Positions 10,173 through 24,715 of a stretch of 64,000 nt of DNA are shown piece by piece (position 1 is the stretch's first letter; every line of letters begins with the position of its first letter). Source of the DNA: Daphnia pulex. Its lineage: Eukaryota > Arthropoda > Branchiopoda > Diplostraca > Daphniidae. The notes below the pieces were generated by a model. That model worked only from the letters and a program-made list of their open reading frames with translations, did no database searches and had not been told where the DNA came from. The stretch is from positions 3,410,001 through 3,474,000 of the forward strand of contig NC_060023.1 of the NCBI RefSeq assembly GCF_021134715.1. Reading direction: 5' to 3'. A program made the position numbers and the translations under genes.

Positions 10173-13024
10173 ATGGAATTGTTGAACCGACAGCAGCATC
10201 TAGGCATTTGCTGCTTCATTTGGCAGCTGATCACCACGAGCGGCATCTTGGCTGGAGGTGTATATAGATCGCGCTACTGCGCGAAGATATATAGAAATTG
10301 AATTCCAGCCTTTTATCTTTTGATTTCAATCGATCAACGACACATATTCAAAGCGCTGTACATTCCACATTTTGTTCTTCTTTTTTTTTCGCAGAGCCGC
10401 AAAAGATCCGGAAAGACTATCGCGCGATCGTCCGTGCTAATGTGATGGATAGAGTCCAAATCTCTTGCCCTTTTTATCAGCAATCTGGCGATTCAGCTGG
10501 TCTTTTCTTCCGTTGGACCAAGGTATATATATATGTGGGAAAGGAAACTGTTTAGCAACGATTTTTGATTAAAAAAATAATGCGACTGTCTATATTATTA
10601 TACCAACATAACTATGTATATAACACAATTGATAGGATAACGAGTCCATTTCTCTGACGCGATTTGAAACGAAAGGCGCCCATTTGATCCTCGACGACGT
10701 CGAATTAGAAGATGCTGGCCTTTACGCTTGCACCGCCACCAATGGCTTCGGAAGCCAAAGCGCTGGAATAAAGCTGATTGTCACAGGTAGGTCTTTAAGA
10801 CATCAATAACTATATCTGGTTTCTTTTGCAAAAATAACGTCTTTGAAGAAATGGGAACCTTTCGTCTCCGGTATTATTTACTGTGGCTAAAAAAAACCAT
10901 CGACTGTGTCATTCATAAGCGTAGATCCCCTGGCGGAGTCGACGACTACGCCTAACTCGGCCGGATTCGAAAGTAGTTCCAACGATCTATTGATCCAAGG
11001 ATTGGGTTTCACCGAGGAAACGTTACGCCAACCGAGCCGAGTGCGCATCACAGCCGGCAGTTCGCTCGACATCCAATGCGGCGTCACCGGCTACCCTTAT
11101 CCGGATCTTATTTGGCTCAAGGTAACTTCCGGCAGCCTCTCTCTAGCTCTCTAGCTCTCTTCCGTCTCGACATACATATTATAGAGATGTAGGTCTCTCA
11201 GCATCAGACGATGTATCTCTTGATGGATTTGACTCAGCGGATGCTCTGTGCTGTGCCGGCCTTCTCCAAAACTTGTGTGTTCTCTTTCATCGTCTATATA
11301 AAACTTTCAATATGTATAATAAAAGAACGGAGCGGAATACAAGCGATCGCCGGAGAACAACCAACCGGACGAGACCAGTTGGAGGAAGGCGTCCCTCTTA
11401 ACTCTGCCCTTCCGAAGAGCTGCGTCCGGATCGTCGGCCAATTACACTTGTTTGGCACTCGGCTTAAAGGGCCGCATCGAAACGACGTTTGACATTCAAG
11501 TTCTAGGTATTAGACACAGCTAGCACATACACTCTGACATTCAATTATAAATATATAAGCCAATTATCAATTATCAGTGACAAATATATAAGATGATGAC
11601 GTGTCTCGTCCGTATGTGCATTATATATAGATTCGACCTTGCCGGACATGAGCGAAGTCCACCCTTCCAACGTGACCGAGTTCAGAGGTGGAAGGGCCAA
11701 GTTTCACTGCTGGGTGCGCAGCACGTCTCGGCCAGAAGTCCAATGGCTCAAAAGGCTTCCAGGCGTCGTCGGCGGCGGCCCAGTAGTCCGCAATGACTTG
11801 AACCTATACTCTAACACCTCGTTGGTTGTTGGCCAGGATCACTACCAAAGTATATTATACGATGGCTACGTCTTATACACGCCTCTTATTTTTAGTTTTT
11901 TTTTTTTTTTTTTTTTGCTTATTCTTGATGTGCCTAAAGAGATTCAAAGTCATTCGTGTGCATTCGACTCTATGTACTTACATGCATGCACTTTTTGACT
12001 CGATGACACAATCGGATTTGGGATGTTATAATAATATCATTTCATTTCTCTTATTATATTATTTCCTCTTGATATTTCCCATTTGTCTTCCATGGCCGTA
12101 CATGCAACTATAGAATTGGAAAGCGACGAGCTGATGTGGAAGGAAGATGGAAGTTATTTGAAGACTCTCCAACTGGACCCACTCAGCGAGAAGGACGCTG
12201 GCCTTTACCTCTGTCTGGCAATCAACCGTTACGGCTACAGCATTGAAAAGACTTACTTGAACGTCAAACCCAGTAAGTCAATTAGCGCTCCTCCTATGTA
12301 TGTATATTAGAGCTCGCCCGTCTTGTATTACCAATAGCATTAGCGCCCGGCCAAGTGCTACTGATGCGTGAAAGGTTTTTAAAAAAATCTTGTAACTAAT
12401 AAAATCGATTTTTTGTAAATAATCTCATTTCTATGTGTCTACACCCAAAAAGACTACGAGACGTCAAGAGAATCAAAATCCGTGCCCATTTCCATCATGG
12501 TGGCTCTGCCGTCGATGCTCTTGCTCAGCATCGCCTGCGGTTTCGTTTGCTGGATGAAGAAGCGCGAGAAATTGAGACGCCAGGCCGAGTTGGCCGCATT
12601 GGCCACCGGCTGGAGCCACGCTTTTGTCGCCCAGCAGCAGCATCAGCAGCATCAACAACAACAACAGCAGCAACAACAAGCGATGGAGGCGACAATTGAA
12701 ACAACCTCCGGCCGGGATAGTAGTAGCCAGCATCAGCATCACAGCCGGCAAATGCTAACGAGCAGCGCGGGGTGCCATCGTCTTAACGAGGAGGCGGACC
12801 CGGGCCTTCACGTCATGGGCTCGCCCGCCTGCAATAAGCGCGTTGAGGTTGACACTAGTCGCCAGTCGTCGTCGCTGGTCCAGCATCAACCGCCTCATCC
12901 TCAGAGCGGCGGCGACGACCTCCAGCAGCAGCAGCAGCAGCAGCAGCCCAATTATTATTTCCAGCGGCCTCGCCATCATCAGCTGGAACAGCAGCGCAAC
13001 ACGTCGTCATCGCTGATGATCTGA
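10173..13024 (+). CDS. FGFRL1-like receptor A (3 Ig domains, 1 TM, no kinase)
   Basis: Exons 10173-10257, 10395-10522, 10636-10786, 10925-11121, 11326-11506, 11631-11849, 12114-12272 and 12453-13024 give 563 aa. Residues 1-28 are a signal peptide. Ig1 is about 35-121 (FRWTK, then DAGLYACTATNGFG). Ig2 is about 150-247 (LIWLK, NYTCLALGLKG). Ig3 is about 255-372 with the FGFRL1 hallmarks VQWLKRL, WKEDGSYLKTL and DAGLYLCLAINRYGYS. The TM span is about 385-408 (SIMVALPSMLLLSIACGFVC) followed by KKREKLRRQ. The roughly 155-aa cytoplasmic tail has no kinase and is rich in Gln and His (two long Q tracts, QHQHH). FGFRL1 binds FGFs and heparin without kinase signalling and promotes cell adhesion; that role here is inference. 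Ig2 lacks the usual D-x-G before Y-x-C (GSSANYTC). The start is the first ATG giving a signal peptide. Confidence 0.85.
11896..11918 (+). repeat. Poly-T tract in intron 6 of FGFRL1-like A
   Basis: A run of about 18 consecutive T residues within the intron between the two Ig3-coding exons. A simple repeat, likely length-polymorphic. Confidence 0.6.
12639..12681 (+). repeat. CAG/CAA repeat coding polyQ-His in FGFRL1-like A
   Basis: Mixed CAG, CAA and CAT codons encode QQQHQQHQQQQQQQQQ in the cytoplasmic tail. A second CAG tract lies at 12923-12946. Mixed codons suggest selection or age rather than pure recent expansion. Confidence 0.7.
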
Positions 13025-13249
13025 AGACCGATCCATTAAAAAATCTACTCTCGTCTGCTGCTGCTGCTATGCTGGCCCGTCTGATTTCTCTCTATATTTT
13101 ATATTCTGCCGCCGCGCCTCTGTGACGACGACCGCGCCATCAATTCCCCGGTCGGCCATTAATGAATTATCGACACGCGACGAGACCCTTTCGCTTGCTA
13201 TGGCCCGTGTGGAACAACTTCCCTATATACACTGATTGAGAAAACGCAT

Positions 13250-13276
13250 AATAAATACACACGCAACGAAAATAAA
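13250..13276 (+). terminator. Poly(A) signals of FGFRL1-like A
   Basis: AATAAA at 13250-13255 and again at 13271-13276, 226 bp and more after the stop codon. Either could direct 3' end formation. Confidence 0.5.
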
Positions 13277-16200
13277 ATAGACTAGACTGCGTCTCTAGAC
13301 TACCGTCTCCTCTATACATAAAATAAAAATCATTTCTTTTCGAATTTTTAAGTTTCTATTAGGCGCGCCATCTTGGGAGGGCGCCATTGGAAATAACGGG
13401 ACGGGGTCGCCCCATTATTTTCTCTTCATCAACTCGCCTTCTATTATGCTATACATTTGTGCTGAAGAAAAGAATATAGAAAAGATATGGGAGCGGTTCG
13501 AGTGCCCTGCATAGCTGCTGCGGGAGGAATATCTATCGAATGTAACCATTGGGTACAGAAGAAGATATATCCAGCATAGATACACTCGACGACGTAATAG
13601 TTCGGAAATATGGCGATGGAGTTGTTAGCGCAGCAGTGACTGCGGAGTCATTCTCGGCGGCGAGAACGAAGCTGATTGAATGCTAACGATGCGCTATTGA
13701 TTCGCGATGAAGAAAAGGCGACATAAAAGGGAAGAATACATAAGAACACAGGACTTTTGTAAGAGAATAAGATAGACTCCAGCTCATCTATAAGTGTATA
13801 GGTGAATGGGGGCTATTTGAAATCAACTTTTGGCCAAGGGATTTCAATCTTTTTCTCACTTCCCTTCTTCTTTTTCCTTTTCCCAACTGTTGTATATGCC
13901 AACAACGATGTTTTCCACCGAAAAAAGTTGTCAACATCATCATCCCCCCCCCCTCTCCGCTCTTAACAACATACGTCACCTTGGACAGTTGACTGTGTCA
14001 CCATCTTTCATTCTATAGAGTTGCTCTTCATCGTTCCTCTGTATAGAACAGGACCCTCTTGCTCCCTCCTGTTTGTCCCCCTCTCCCTGCCACCTTTTTC
14101 CCCCCTATATAGACTGGGGTCGGCTGGGACGGTTGACCAGATGGTCACGTGATAGGATGATCGATGATGTTGACGATTTGCTAATCAACAAAAGGGAAAA
14201 GAAGAAGAAAAAAAGGAAAGAGCGAGGGGGAGAAGTCTGTACGTCGCACATTTATATACACAGCAGAAATATAACGACGTAGGGGGGAGGCAGAATAATG
14301 AGAGAAGTAACAGCGTGTGTATCATTTAGAGGGAAAGAAATAGGAGAAAAATGGGATAAAAAGGGACACACATGTGTCAGGTGACGGAGGTGAATGTAGG
14401 TGATGAATGTGTCTTTCATCATCGGCACAACCGATCGAAGATGCAAACATTAGATCCCCGCATTTCTCTTGTCCATTCTTCTTTCTTTTTCTTTATCCCA
14501 TGGACAACCATTCAGGGTGGAGTGCTGCATGGGAAATGGCTCCGATGGTGTAGAGTAACACACAAATATATAATCCAGGACGTCTATTATGTATACATCT
14601 CTGTCTCTCTCTCTCTCTAACCTTTTAAAATAAAATAAAATGTTCAAGTTAAGAAAAAAAATAACCGGAAAATCATCTTTTATTCATGTTTTCTTTTCTT
14701 TCCCCTTTTGATCCTTTTTTTATATTCCCAATAACATTTTATTTTATTTTTTCTGAAATGTTACACGGTCCGGCTTGTTTTTTTTCGCAGGCCCAGCTGA
14801 TATGCGTCGGCGGCCGTTTTTTTTTCTTTCTTTTCGACGGTTCCGACTGTGCTGCGCGTCGTGGCGGTGAATGGATGACGCCGCTAATGGATCGTGTGCA
14901 CTCTTACCGAACGGCCCCTAAAGAACATGGGGGGGGATGTGATGAATGATCAATTCGTCTGTTACACACGTTCAAAAAGTACAGAAACGCCGGGCGCTTT
15001 AGTAATACGTGAACTCTCTCTCCTTCAAAACTCCTATAATAACTTGGTCCCAAAAATGATCGGCAAAAGATTTTACCCATTTATCGATCGTTCATAAACC
15101 ACACACACTATACGAAGGGGGGTGAGCTATAGCGGGCCGTCCGTCCATAATAACGGCCGTAATAACCGAACGGCACAATTCAAGGCGCCCCATTAGAGAG
15201 AGACCGCAAAAGATGAAATACACAGACGTAGATGTATTTGAGCGTCTATATGGCCGCCTAGGCTATATCCTACGCTGTTGGATGAATCTAAACGCCGTGA
15301 AATCGTCGTCTCAAAAGCCAGCCGGATGGCACACCGAGACAAACCGGGCGGGCGGCTGTGCGGAAAATCATAGATGGAAGCGTATAGAATGACGGCAAAA
15401 ACGGGCGATATAAAAAAAGGCGCGCGGCAGACCTCGGGCGAATAAATCTGCACGACAGGACGCGCCATAAAAAGGAAGAAAAAAAAAGTCTGTACAGCAA
15501 ATATAATAGCGACGGGGAAAAAAAGGATCAAAACGGTCGTTCTATTACACGACAAGGCGTCAAAAGAAGAAAGAAAGAGAAAAAAAGAAGATGATGAAGA
15601 CGTCGCTTGATGCTGCTGCTGCCAGAGAGAGAAGACGTACACTATATTGCCACGTCAATGCCGAGGCGGATGAGAGAGAAATGTTCCTCTTTGGCTGATT
15701 CATCCGGCAGCAGCTCAGCACGGCCTCTCAGCGCGGCGTTCTATGCGCCAGATGTTTTGGTATATAGAAAAATAGATCCAAAACCAGGGCGTGTATATAT
15801 ATATACGCTCACAGCTCTGTGCCCCCGCGTCGCCACAGCAACACACACAATAACCGAATAGCCGACATATTTGTGTTTCCAAGAGATACGTAGAGAAAAA
15901 AGAAGGAAGAGAGAGAGAGAGAAATCACGAAATAAAAATATGAACCAAAAGTCAGATGGAAGAAAGAAGAAGAGAATATGGAAGTTTTTTTAAAGGAGAG
16001 AGAGAAGAAGATGACGTCGGCGGAATGATGGAGGGAATGACACGGCACAACTCTGGATTGTCTACGGCCGTAAATAATGAATAAATCACAAATGAAAAAA
16101 AAAAAAGAAAAAGAAATAAGATAGGCTGCACGCACAGAGAAAAAATAATAAGAAGAATCAAAAAGAAACGTGAAAAAATGTCGGGATATTTCCAGCAGCA

Positions 16201-16294
16201 GCCGAACGAAACTTAAGCAGACCAAAGATGGAAAGAAAAGAGACATTCTTTTGAACTGCTGGTGGTATATTATATTGATGACGCGCGGGTATAA

Positions 16295-16312
16295 GTCGTC
16301 GTCGTCGTCGTC
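16295..16312. repeat. (GTC)n microsatellite
   Basis: Six GTC units in the spacer between receptors A and B. Confidence 0.7.
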
Positions 16313-19300
16313 GCATATGAATATCTAAGAGAAAGCTGCTGAATATTTCGCAGCCATTTGACTCAAACGACCAATAAGAAAAAAGCCCCGGAACTTTATA
16401 TCTTATGTATATATAAATATATACCAGCCAACTATTTCACTCTCTTATACATCCTCAAAATGTTTTTTGATGGAAGCCATGAGAATATCTAGAGTTTCCG
16501 ACTTGTCGTGTGTTATATCGTTGCGTAAGCTTATATAGGTGTGTGTTCTGTGTAACGCTCGGCATTGGAGGAATGCTTCGTGAGAGCTGTACACAGCCCC
16601 GTGAATGTGATGTGCCGCTGGTCTAGCTTCTTGGTAGACGGACGTCAGCAGGGAGCAGCTAACAGCCAACAGCCACGCTCCGTCGGTGACAAATCTGTTA
16701 ACTCGATCGTAAATCCTTAAAAAGTCACGGGCTCACGCATCTAGACGTATATACGTACGTCTATAGTCAGATGTGCTGGGGCGCTTTGCAGCATATAAGA
16801 AAAGAAGCCCAAAAGACCCTCTTAGTGTCTGATGGCAGGCAATGCAATACATACACAGCACACACAGCACACTCGTCTGTTTTTTTCTTCTTTCCCCTTT
16901 GCCTTTACCCGTTGTATCGCATAACACACACACAGGCCAGGAATTCTAATAAAACAAACAAACCCAACCAACCATCCAACAAAAAAAAGTGAAAGCTTTC
17001 CAGTTACATACACAGTTTAGATGTTGTGCTGCGTAGTAGTATATCCTATACATTCGTCCATAACAATCATATTCTCCCCTCGTTAACCATTTTCCTCCTT
17101 TTTTTTGTATGCTGTATATGTTATATAACATCCCCTTAACCAAGAAAAAAAAATAGAGTCGGCGACGGTAAAAATTGGCGTCTGGTTCTTCTCAACATCT
17201 TTTTAAAAAATTCTATTTTGTATTTATTTATTCCCTTTTTTTCTCTCTTGAAGAGGGTGTAAAAAGGAGAGAAAAAAAAACTCGATGGTTTCCAATGTCT
17301 CGTCGTCTAATCACTGGGTCGTTATCAACACCCCGAAAACTTTGTTTTTTCTTCAAGTTTTTCTCCATTCCGTGTTTCTTTCACTGGATTTTTCCAAAGA
17401 AAAGAAAAAGTGAGAGGGAGAAAAACTTATATAAGAAAATGTTTAAAATAAAAAAGGGAAATCTTAAACCGTGTCGTGTGGATATGGGCTCTCGTCCATC
17501 CATCACTCGTGTTGAGACGGCGGCCGTGTCACGCGTAAAATGTAAAGCGAGAAGTGACCCCGTGATGACCTCTTCCGCACAGCACTACAATCATCCGCAG
17601 CTCCTCAAAAATGAAATAAAAGTAGCATTTTCCAAATTTTTTCAACTTTTTTGGGTCGAGGTATAGCTATACACACAACCAGCCGACAGCAATAACTTCC
17701 TATATGCGCGCTGACTTGACTTGTTGTATATATAAATAGGAGCTAGACCCTTCATAAATATATAAGAGAGGGACATATATATATACTCTCTTGTGATATA
17801 TACAATAACACACTGCTGGCATATAGTAGGCCTATACGGGATATCTTTATAGTCTATCCGGAAGGCCTTATGTGTAATGGGGTGTCCAGCTAGAGAGAGT
17901 GTTATTTCCGATGTTGATGGAGAGTGAGATGAGTTGAGTAGAGAGAAAATATATATCTAAAGGTCCAGAACACATCATCTCGTTCGGAGTTGTTTCAATC
18001 ATGTGCTGTAGACCCGGGCCACTGTTCCCCCCTTTCTATACATTCAGTCTCTACTCTGTTGAGACTCTTTAGGTTCATAGTCTCACTCAATCGGCAAGAG
18101 GAATGAAAGGGCCGAGCTGGCACAGCAATACAATTCCAACTGTGTAGTGGCCTAGTGGGTGAAATATGAGAGGAGCAAGGAGGGACGAATACGAGCTGGT
18201 CACGTTCGTTTGCCACCCTCTCTCTAGATAGGATCCCTGGATCCCCCCCCCCTCAACACTGGATGGATTGGTGTGTGCCTTTATTCTTTTTACTTGTGTT
18301 TCATCACACTTGTTCGCTCGTATATAGACACGGTTGCCAGTCTAGCGTGGGAGGGTTCCGCCACACTCTCCCGAACTTTTCGGTGTGTAAGCCGAAACCT
18401 TGATGGGCGCCCAGCGCATTATTGTTTGGGCCCGTCTGAAAACACAATGTTATGCCTCGGCGTCCGTTGCCAACAACAGCCCGTCCATGGCATATTGTGT
18501 CTTCTACAATTTCAAACCGAGAGACGACCGTTGGCATCAGCAGCAGCGGGACTTGATATCATCTGATGGATCCCCCCCAACGAATGAAAACGGCGCGAAA
18601 TGTTGTTTTTTCAAAAAAAGGAGCGGAGATGTATTTTAGCGAAACGATTGCGAGGGATGGAGAAGAGCAATAAAATGGCCCTACCTATATACGACCCCCC
18701 TCTCTTCTTCATTCCAATAAGTCCCGACCGAGATCCGTGTCTGTGTGTCGCTATCGCGTCTACATATAGACGTATAAATAACTGCGCGCAGCATTCGAAT
18801 AGATTTAGACGTAATCTAGCTCTTTTTTTCTTTCTTCTACTTCTTCTTTTCTTTTCTCAGCCGTTCCGTCATGTTGTTTCATTCCTGGCCGCTCCAAACG
18901 CGCGCGGATAAAGATCCGGCAGCAACCGTCGTTTTTTTTCTTCTTCGTTCCCCCCTTATATACCGACGACGAAGACTCTAATAAACATTTTTATTCCTCC
19001 CTTTTTTTATTTTATGTCCCGTATAGGTGGAAATCGAGCGGAGCCAGCACAAGACCCGCAGCCCCAAAAAAAGACAAACACACAAAACTACACACAAATA
19101 CCAAAAAGAAACGGGAGAAATAAATAGGCAAGTTCAGCAGAGATCCGAACGACACATCTTGATAGCGCTGCTGGGGCGGCCGTGGCAAGTGGGGTCTCTT
19201 TCGGAAATGTCTTGTAACGATATGAGGAAACCCGACTATACCGAGTATAGAGAGAGGAGAAAAGAGCCTATTTCTCTGCCTAGAATAAGAAGAAGAGAGA

Positions 19301-22300
19301 GACTGACGATGGCATAAAAGACTATGCAACTGCTGACTCCTTACTAGTAGACTCTTTTCCTGATGGTTTCTCTCTTCCATATACCATTGAGCTGCTGTAA
19401 TATACCACACACAGCCAGCCAGTCAGCCCGTGGAATATGGGAGACACACGTGGGGTTTTTTTTCGGCCGACCGTGCAGTCATAAACCATAGATAAACAAG
19501 GATATAGAAAAGAAAAGAGGGTAGAAAACATTTTTTTTTTTCAGTATGGGGTGGAAGCTGCGACACAAAACAACTAGAACTGTGAAACAACGAAACCGGC
19601 TGGGCTATATAATAACGCACAGCTAGTAAAGATGAGAAAGACTGTACAAGTTATGTATAGAGAGAGAAATACTCAGGTTATTTAATACCTTTTTGGGTAA
19701 AAAGCTGCTAGCTTCCTATGTAGAGTTTAGCTTAGAAGGGTCGCAGCAGTACTACTACTATACATTTTGTTTTGTCTTTTTCCCCCCTGTTGTTCTTCTC
19801 AAGTGTTTTGTTTCTACGTAACCCCCATATCGTTGGACTAGAGCTTCTTACAGACTTGTGTAGACTCTCTCCTTGTTACACACACACACCCTGGTGGAAT
19901 TCATTGAATCCAACAATAGAGGGGGGTGGCCCAGCTCCATTAACACACACACACGCTGGTGCAAACTGCTGAACTGCTGCCGACTGAATTTTCATTTTCA
20001 TTTTCTTAACTCCAAAAGGAAAAAAGAAAAGAAGGAGGCAACACATTTTTCAATTAAGATAAAAGAGAGGAAGAACATTAAAAGAAGGAACTCGATTATT
20101 TTTCTTCTTCTATCTGTAGTCAGCATGATAACTTGTATTATATATACGTATACACCAAAAGGGATATCAAATAGACAAAGGGCGTTATAATATAAAAGGA
20201 GAGAGTGTTTTAGATTAGAATGACCCTCGGATGAATTGAGCCGTTTGAATAAAAGAAAAATAGAAAAGAACCTTCAGCTCGTTTACCAGTCCATTAATCA
20301 ACATAAATATATATAACACACCGCTAGCAAGTAGACAGTTGGAAGCTGATAGATATATATATATACTTTTGTTATACAATGTAAACGGCGCTCGGCATTT
20401 TTATATTTTTTGTGGACCATCTGTTCGAAGAGAGTTCGTGATTCCGGATGGAAAAGATTACTACGATGATGATGATGCAGCTCATCGTTATTCAGACATA
20501 TAGCCCCCGGAGAAGAAATATACGATATATAAAATATATAGTATATCTCGTTATACTTTTTGTCCCGCATCCATCGTTCATCCGCCGACAGAGACCAGCA
20601 AACTCCCCCCCCGAGAGGCTCTTTTATTTTTTATTCCTTTACGTCCTTAATTCAATTAGGTGAACACCCACACACACGCAGGTATATATCCACCCCCCAA
20701 AAAATAACGGGGGAGATAGTCTTCCTATTCTTTTTCGGGGTTTGGCTGCTATCATTATTGTTATAATAATTAATGAGCGGATGAATTGTTTTTTTTTTTG
20801 TTTCACACAGGGGGTATAGTGTGGTAACGATGGTTGTGGCCGCCATGTATGCGCATGTAATGCTTGTGTCTAAACCCTTCTAGTTAGGTCTTTTTAACTC
20901 TCCTTTTTTTCTGTTGATTGCGCCACTTCCGGCCACCCAAGGGAGGTGTCGGGTGTAGAGCGGAAGAGAAGAGAGAAGAACAAGAGGGAAACACACACAC
21001 AACTGATGCCGGGGTATCGTGTAGAGCATATAGATGTGTGTGTGTTTGTTAGACATGTGTAAACTTACAGTTGTGTTGAGCATTTTTTTACGAATCGGAA
21101 ACACACAATGCAGCCGTTTTGTAATATGTATATATCTAGCCAACCGGTGGAAGGAAACAATAACTAGCTAGGGGGGAATATAATAAAGGTGTGCATGTGT
21201 TGCCTGGATTTTATTAATAGACATATATATATATATACCGGCACACATTTCACACAAAATGTGATGATGTACCCCCATTAAAACATATAAGCTGATATCC
21301 CATCTTATTATTCACTTTCCGGTTTTATATATCTATACCATTGCTGGTCCCCCCCTATCTAAAAGAATAAGCCTTTAAATACTCTAGGCAGATGATCCGA
21401 TTCCCCCTGGCACATATAAAAACCCTTAAAATAAAATGCTGACGATATAAAAATACACCAGCAGCAGTACTATACATTATATATCGAGTTATCAAGATGT
21501 TACTTATTCAGTTATTCTTTATATTATATATACCCTGTTTTATGCTAATGAAAGGCATGGCGCAATGTAGGTGGTATATGATATTGTACGGCTATAGGGA
21601 AGGAAAGAAAATTTCCTTTTCCAGCACAGATGTTATCATCCAATTTTTTTGGACATTATGAATATAAAAAGATATCCAGCCGAGTCGAGTCTCTCAGTTG
21701 TGTGTGTGCGGGGTCGGATGGCGGAAACACATACACAATGCGGCTCTTTCACACCTGCACGAGGCAACACCTGAAATAAGAAGAAAGAAAAAGAAGAAGA
21801 AGACAAAAAGGGGCAGATAGATATTCTTGAACTGTGCTTGGCCGTCTTCTTGAAGAGCGCAATAGATGTGCGCGCTCTCCGGTAACATGTAAGATTTGTC
21901 CGTGTGTGAAAGAGAAAGAGGCCGGCCCCACGCTCGGCGGGAGCTGGTGAATTATTTATCCCACTGTTGAATGAATAATGGATGAAACGATCTCTACGAA
22001 ATAGAGAGAAAAGTTTTTCTTTTCTTTTCTTTTTCTTTTATATAATATACAATCCATCTTTTTATGATTCTTCCTCCGGATGATTATGCACATCGCACAC
22101 AGGGCGCGCACACACACCGAAAAGGGAAAAAACGTAAAAGAAATTTTCTTTTTTCTTTTTTACTCTGCGCCATGTCATTTGCATCCATCATCATTTCTCA
22201 CTGCGGTTCACGCTGATGAAATCCGACCAGTCCGTCACTAGACGGCCGTATAACAAAAAGGTACATCGTCATCTTTTTCTAGCAATCTCTTACTTAGACT

Positions 22301-22868
22301 TATGTATATTGGAGTGCCTGCTGGCCGTCCACTCGCAATCAAAGCGGAAATAAAAACATTACAAAATTCTGGTTGTTACAAATCGTTGACCATTCAATCA
22401 AGTCGTTTTTCTTTTGGTTATATATCTCGAGCGCATCATCAGCATATATTCATAGCTCTCATCCATAATTTATGACGCCCATTTTCTCTTATTGTGTGTG
22501 TGACTGTGACTTGATTTTCTTTTTTGTTTTTTCTTGAAATTTTTATTTATTTTTACGACTCTGGGGATAAAATTCCGTTTTTTTTCTTCCTATACTTTAA
22601 CCCTTTTGTTTTATGTCTTTTCGTTCGTGGTTCTTCTTCTGTGGTTTATGATCGTCGTATAAATGTTTCTTTTAGGATGGCATTCTAATTCAATCGCACA
22701 TAACACCCTCTCAGCATCCTCCCCCCATCATAGCACCCGAGTCCAGCCAACCGGACCGGGTTATATTGTCTTTTGTGATTTTATTTTTCTTCTTTGATTA
22801 TTTATTTTTTTCTGCTCCCGCGCCAAACAACTCGGAGCTATAATAACAATAATCATAATAATAATATC

Positions 22869-22890
22869 CATCTCTCTCTCTCTTTCTCTC
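22869..22890. repeat. CT microsatellite next to ATA-type repeat
   Basis: CTCTCT run immediately following an AATAATAAT-like tract (22841-22868). Confidence 0.6.
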
Positions 22891-24697
22891 ACCCTTTTCA
22901 GTATATATCTTATATGGGGTGACTGCTGGGCTGTCCGTGTCTATCGATAATCGACTTGTGATATGCTGGCCGGCCACGACTCTCCCCACCAAAAACCTCG
23001 CCCGGCCCCGACCCCTTGTGTGTGTGCGTGTTTGTATAGTAGAGAAAAGGGTGTCGACTGTGTGTGTGTGTGTTTGTCATGATCGGCCAGAATAATAGAT
23101 GATCAGATTCCCATTTTCGGACTCTCGGTCTCGTCGTTGTCGTCGGCTCTCTCGCCCGTCCATCGTTAAAAATGGGTTTTTCCTTTTTGTTTTTCTTTTC
23201 TTTTTATTCTTCTTCTTCCTCACCAATTTATTCCTCCTTCTTCTTCTTCTTCTTTTTGAAAAAATACAAACACACAGAAAATGGACTATAAAAATCAGAG
23301 CTGGACAACAACAACAAAAAAAAGAGCTGCACAGTTGTATATAGAAAATGTTTGAGAGCGCGATGCACATCGATGTAGACAGAGACACACAGCCAAGCAC
23401 ACAGCACAGCATAAGCCATGAATTCTTTCAAAGTGGACACACTCCGTTTATGTTTATGGAAGATGGGCGGGCGATAAAAAGGCGGGCAAGAAGAACACTC
23501 GACGAAAATGGCCGATTCCAATCGCTTCTTTTCTTTTCTTTTCTTTTTTCTTTGATTCCATCGCTACATCAGCAGCAGCAGCAGCAGTAGATATAAATAG
23601 AAGCGAACTCTCTGCTCTCTCTCTTAAATCCCCCTTTTTTTATACTCTCGGCCCATACAGAATGCATCTCAATCTGACAGGCCTATTACAAAAGATGGCC
23701 GTCCTCTACACCAGCTTCCTTCCCCCCTCTCGTCTATTCACCCATCGTGTCCCGATGGAATCAAAAAGCGTTGCTGATGATGACGTATAATTGAATCTAG
23801 GCACACACCAGAAAAACGTGTACACGCTTCAGGTCTATAGACCCTTTGCTATACTCCTCGCTTGATTTTCCTGGCCGTCAAGGATCTGCGACATCTGGCA
23901 CTGACACTAGTAATAGACGATCAAGTGGGTCGACGATTATACATACCGCACGACTACACCAGCAACCACCCTCTTCATCCTCCCAAGTTTTTTAAACGTT
24001 TCCCAAAGACGCTGATCGAATTTTTCTCCCACACGCCAATGACCTCCTTCCATAGTCTCACCCGAAATTCGTAGACATGTTTACTCATATTTCCCAGACG
24101 CTCATTACCGGTAATATGATCATTATATTTTCTAGATGATGGGGGGCACAAAAAAAAAAACATTTTCGTCAAAAGACCATTTGTGCTGCGAGGGGGGCTT
24201 TAGTGTTATTGTTGGAAATAATCATTTAAGAAAAAAATATATAAGGGGGGAACAAACAAAAAAAAAGTAAAAAGGGCTATAGTACAGCTCTATTCTTCCC
24301 CATCATCTTTCTTGTCCACATTTTTATATTCCAAGAAGAAGAAGAAGAAAACCTTTTTTCCTGACCATAGGCACTTGGAGAGACCCGGTGCGAGGTGGAG
24401 ATAAGGGACTCTTTTCTTCTTCTGGTCGAACCCAGGCTATTCACATTTCACACAATACAGAATGTCAAACCTCTCTGAGCGCAGCACATATAGGACATAT
24501 ATATATTTCCCTGCGTATAGTTTAGTGACCTTAAATCCTTTTTCCTGCCCTTTTCTAGGCTCTCTCTCTCGGTCTCTTGTTCACTGAGGGTGCTCAACTA
24601 ACATCGGCTGCTCTCGCCCAGCACTGTGGCCTATTATATTGTGCGCAGGCAGGCCCCATCTCTCCAGTTCAAGATTTTCAGAGACTTTTGCCAGCCA

Positions 24698-24715
24698 GAG
24701 AGAGAGAGAGAGAGA
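24698..24715. repeat. (GA)n microsatellite
   Basis: About nine GA units in the A-B spacer, one of many GA/CT tracts here. GAGA factors can bind such tracts, but that is only a possibility. Confidence 0.65.

Noticed and set aside
13490..13520. GGTTCGA-like word resembling a tRNA T-arm
   Set aside because: No matching acceptor, D or anticodon arms can be folded around it.
15193..16246. Minus-strand ORFs of 145-149 codons with hydrophobic stretches
   Set aside because: They translate polypurine/polypyrimidine tracts (F, S, L runs), have no domain or splice context, and overlap similar ORFs in other frames.
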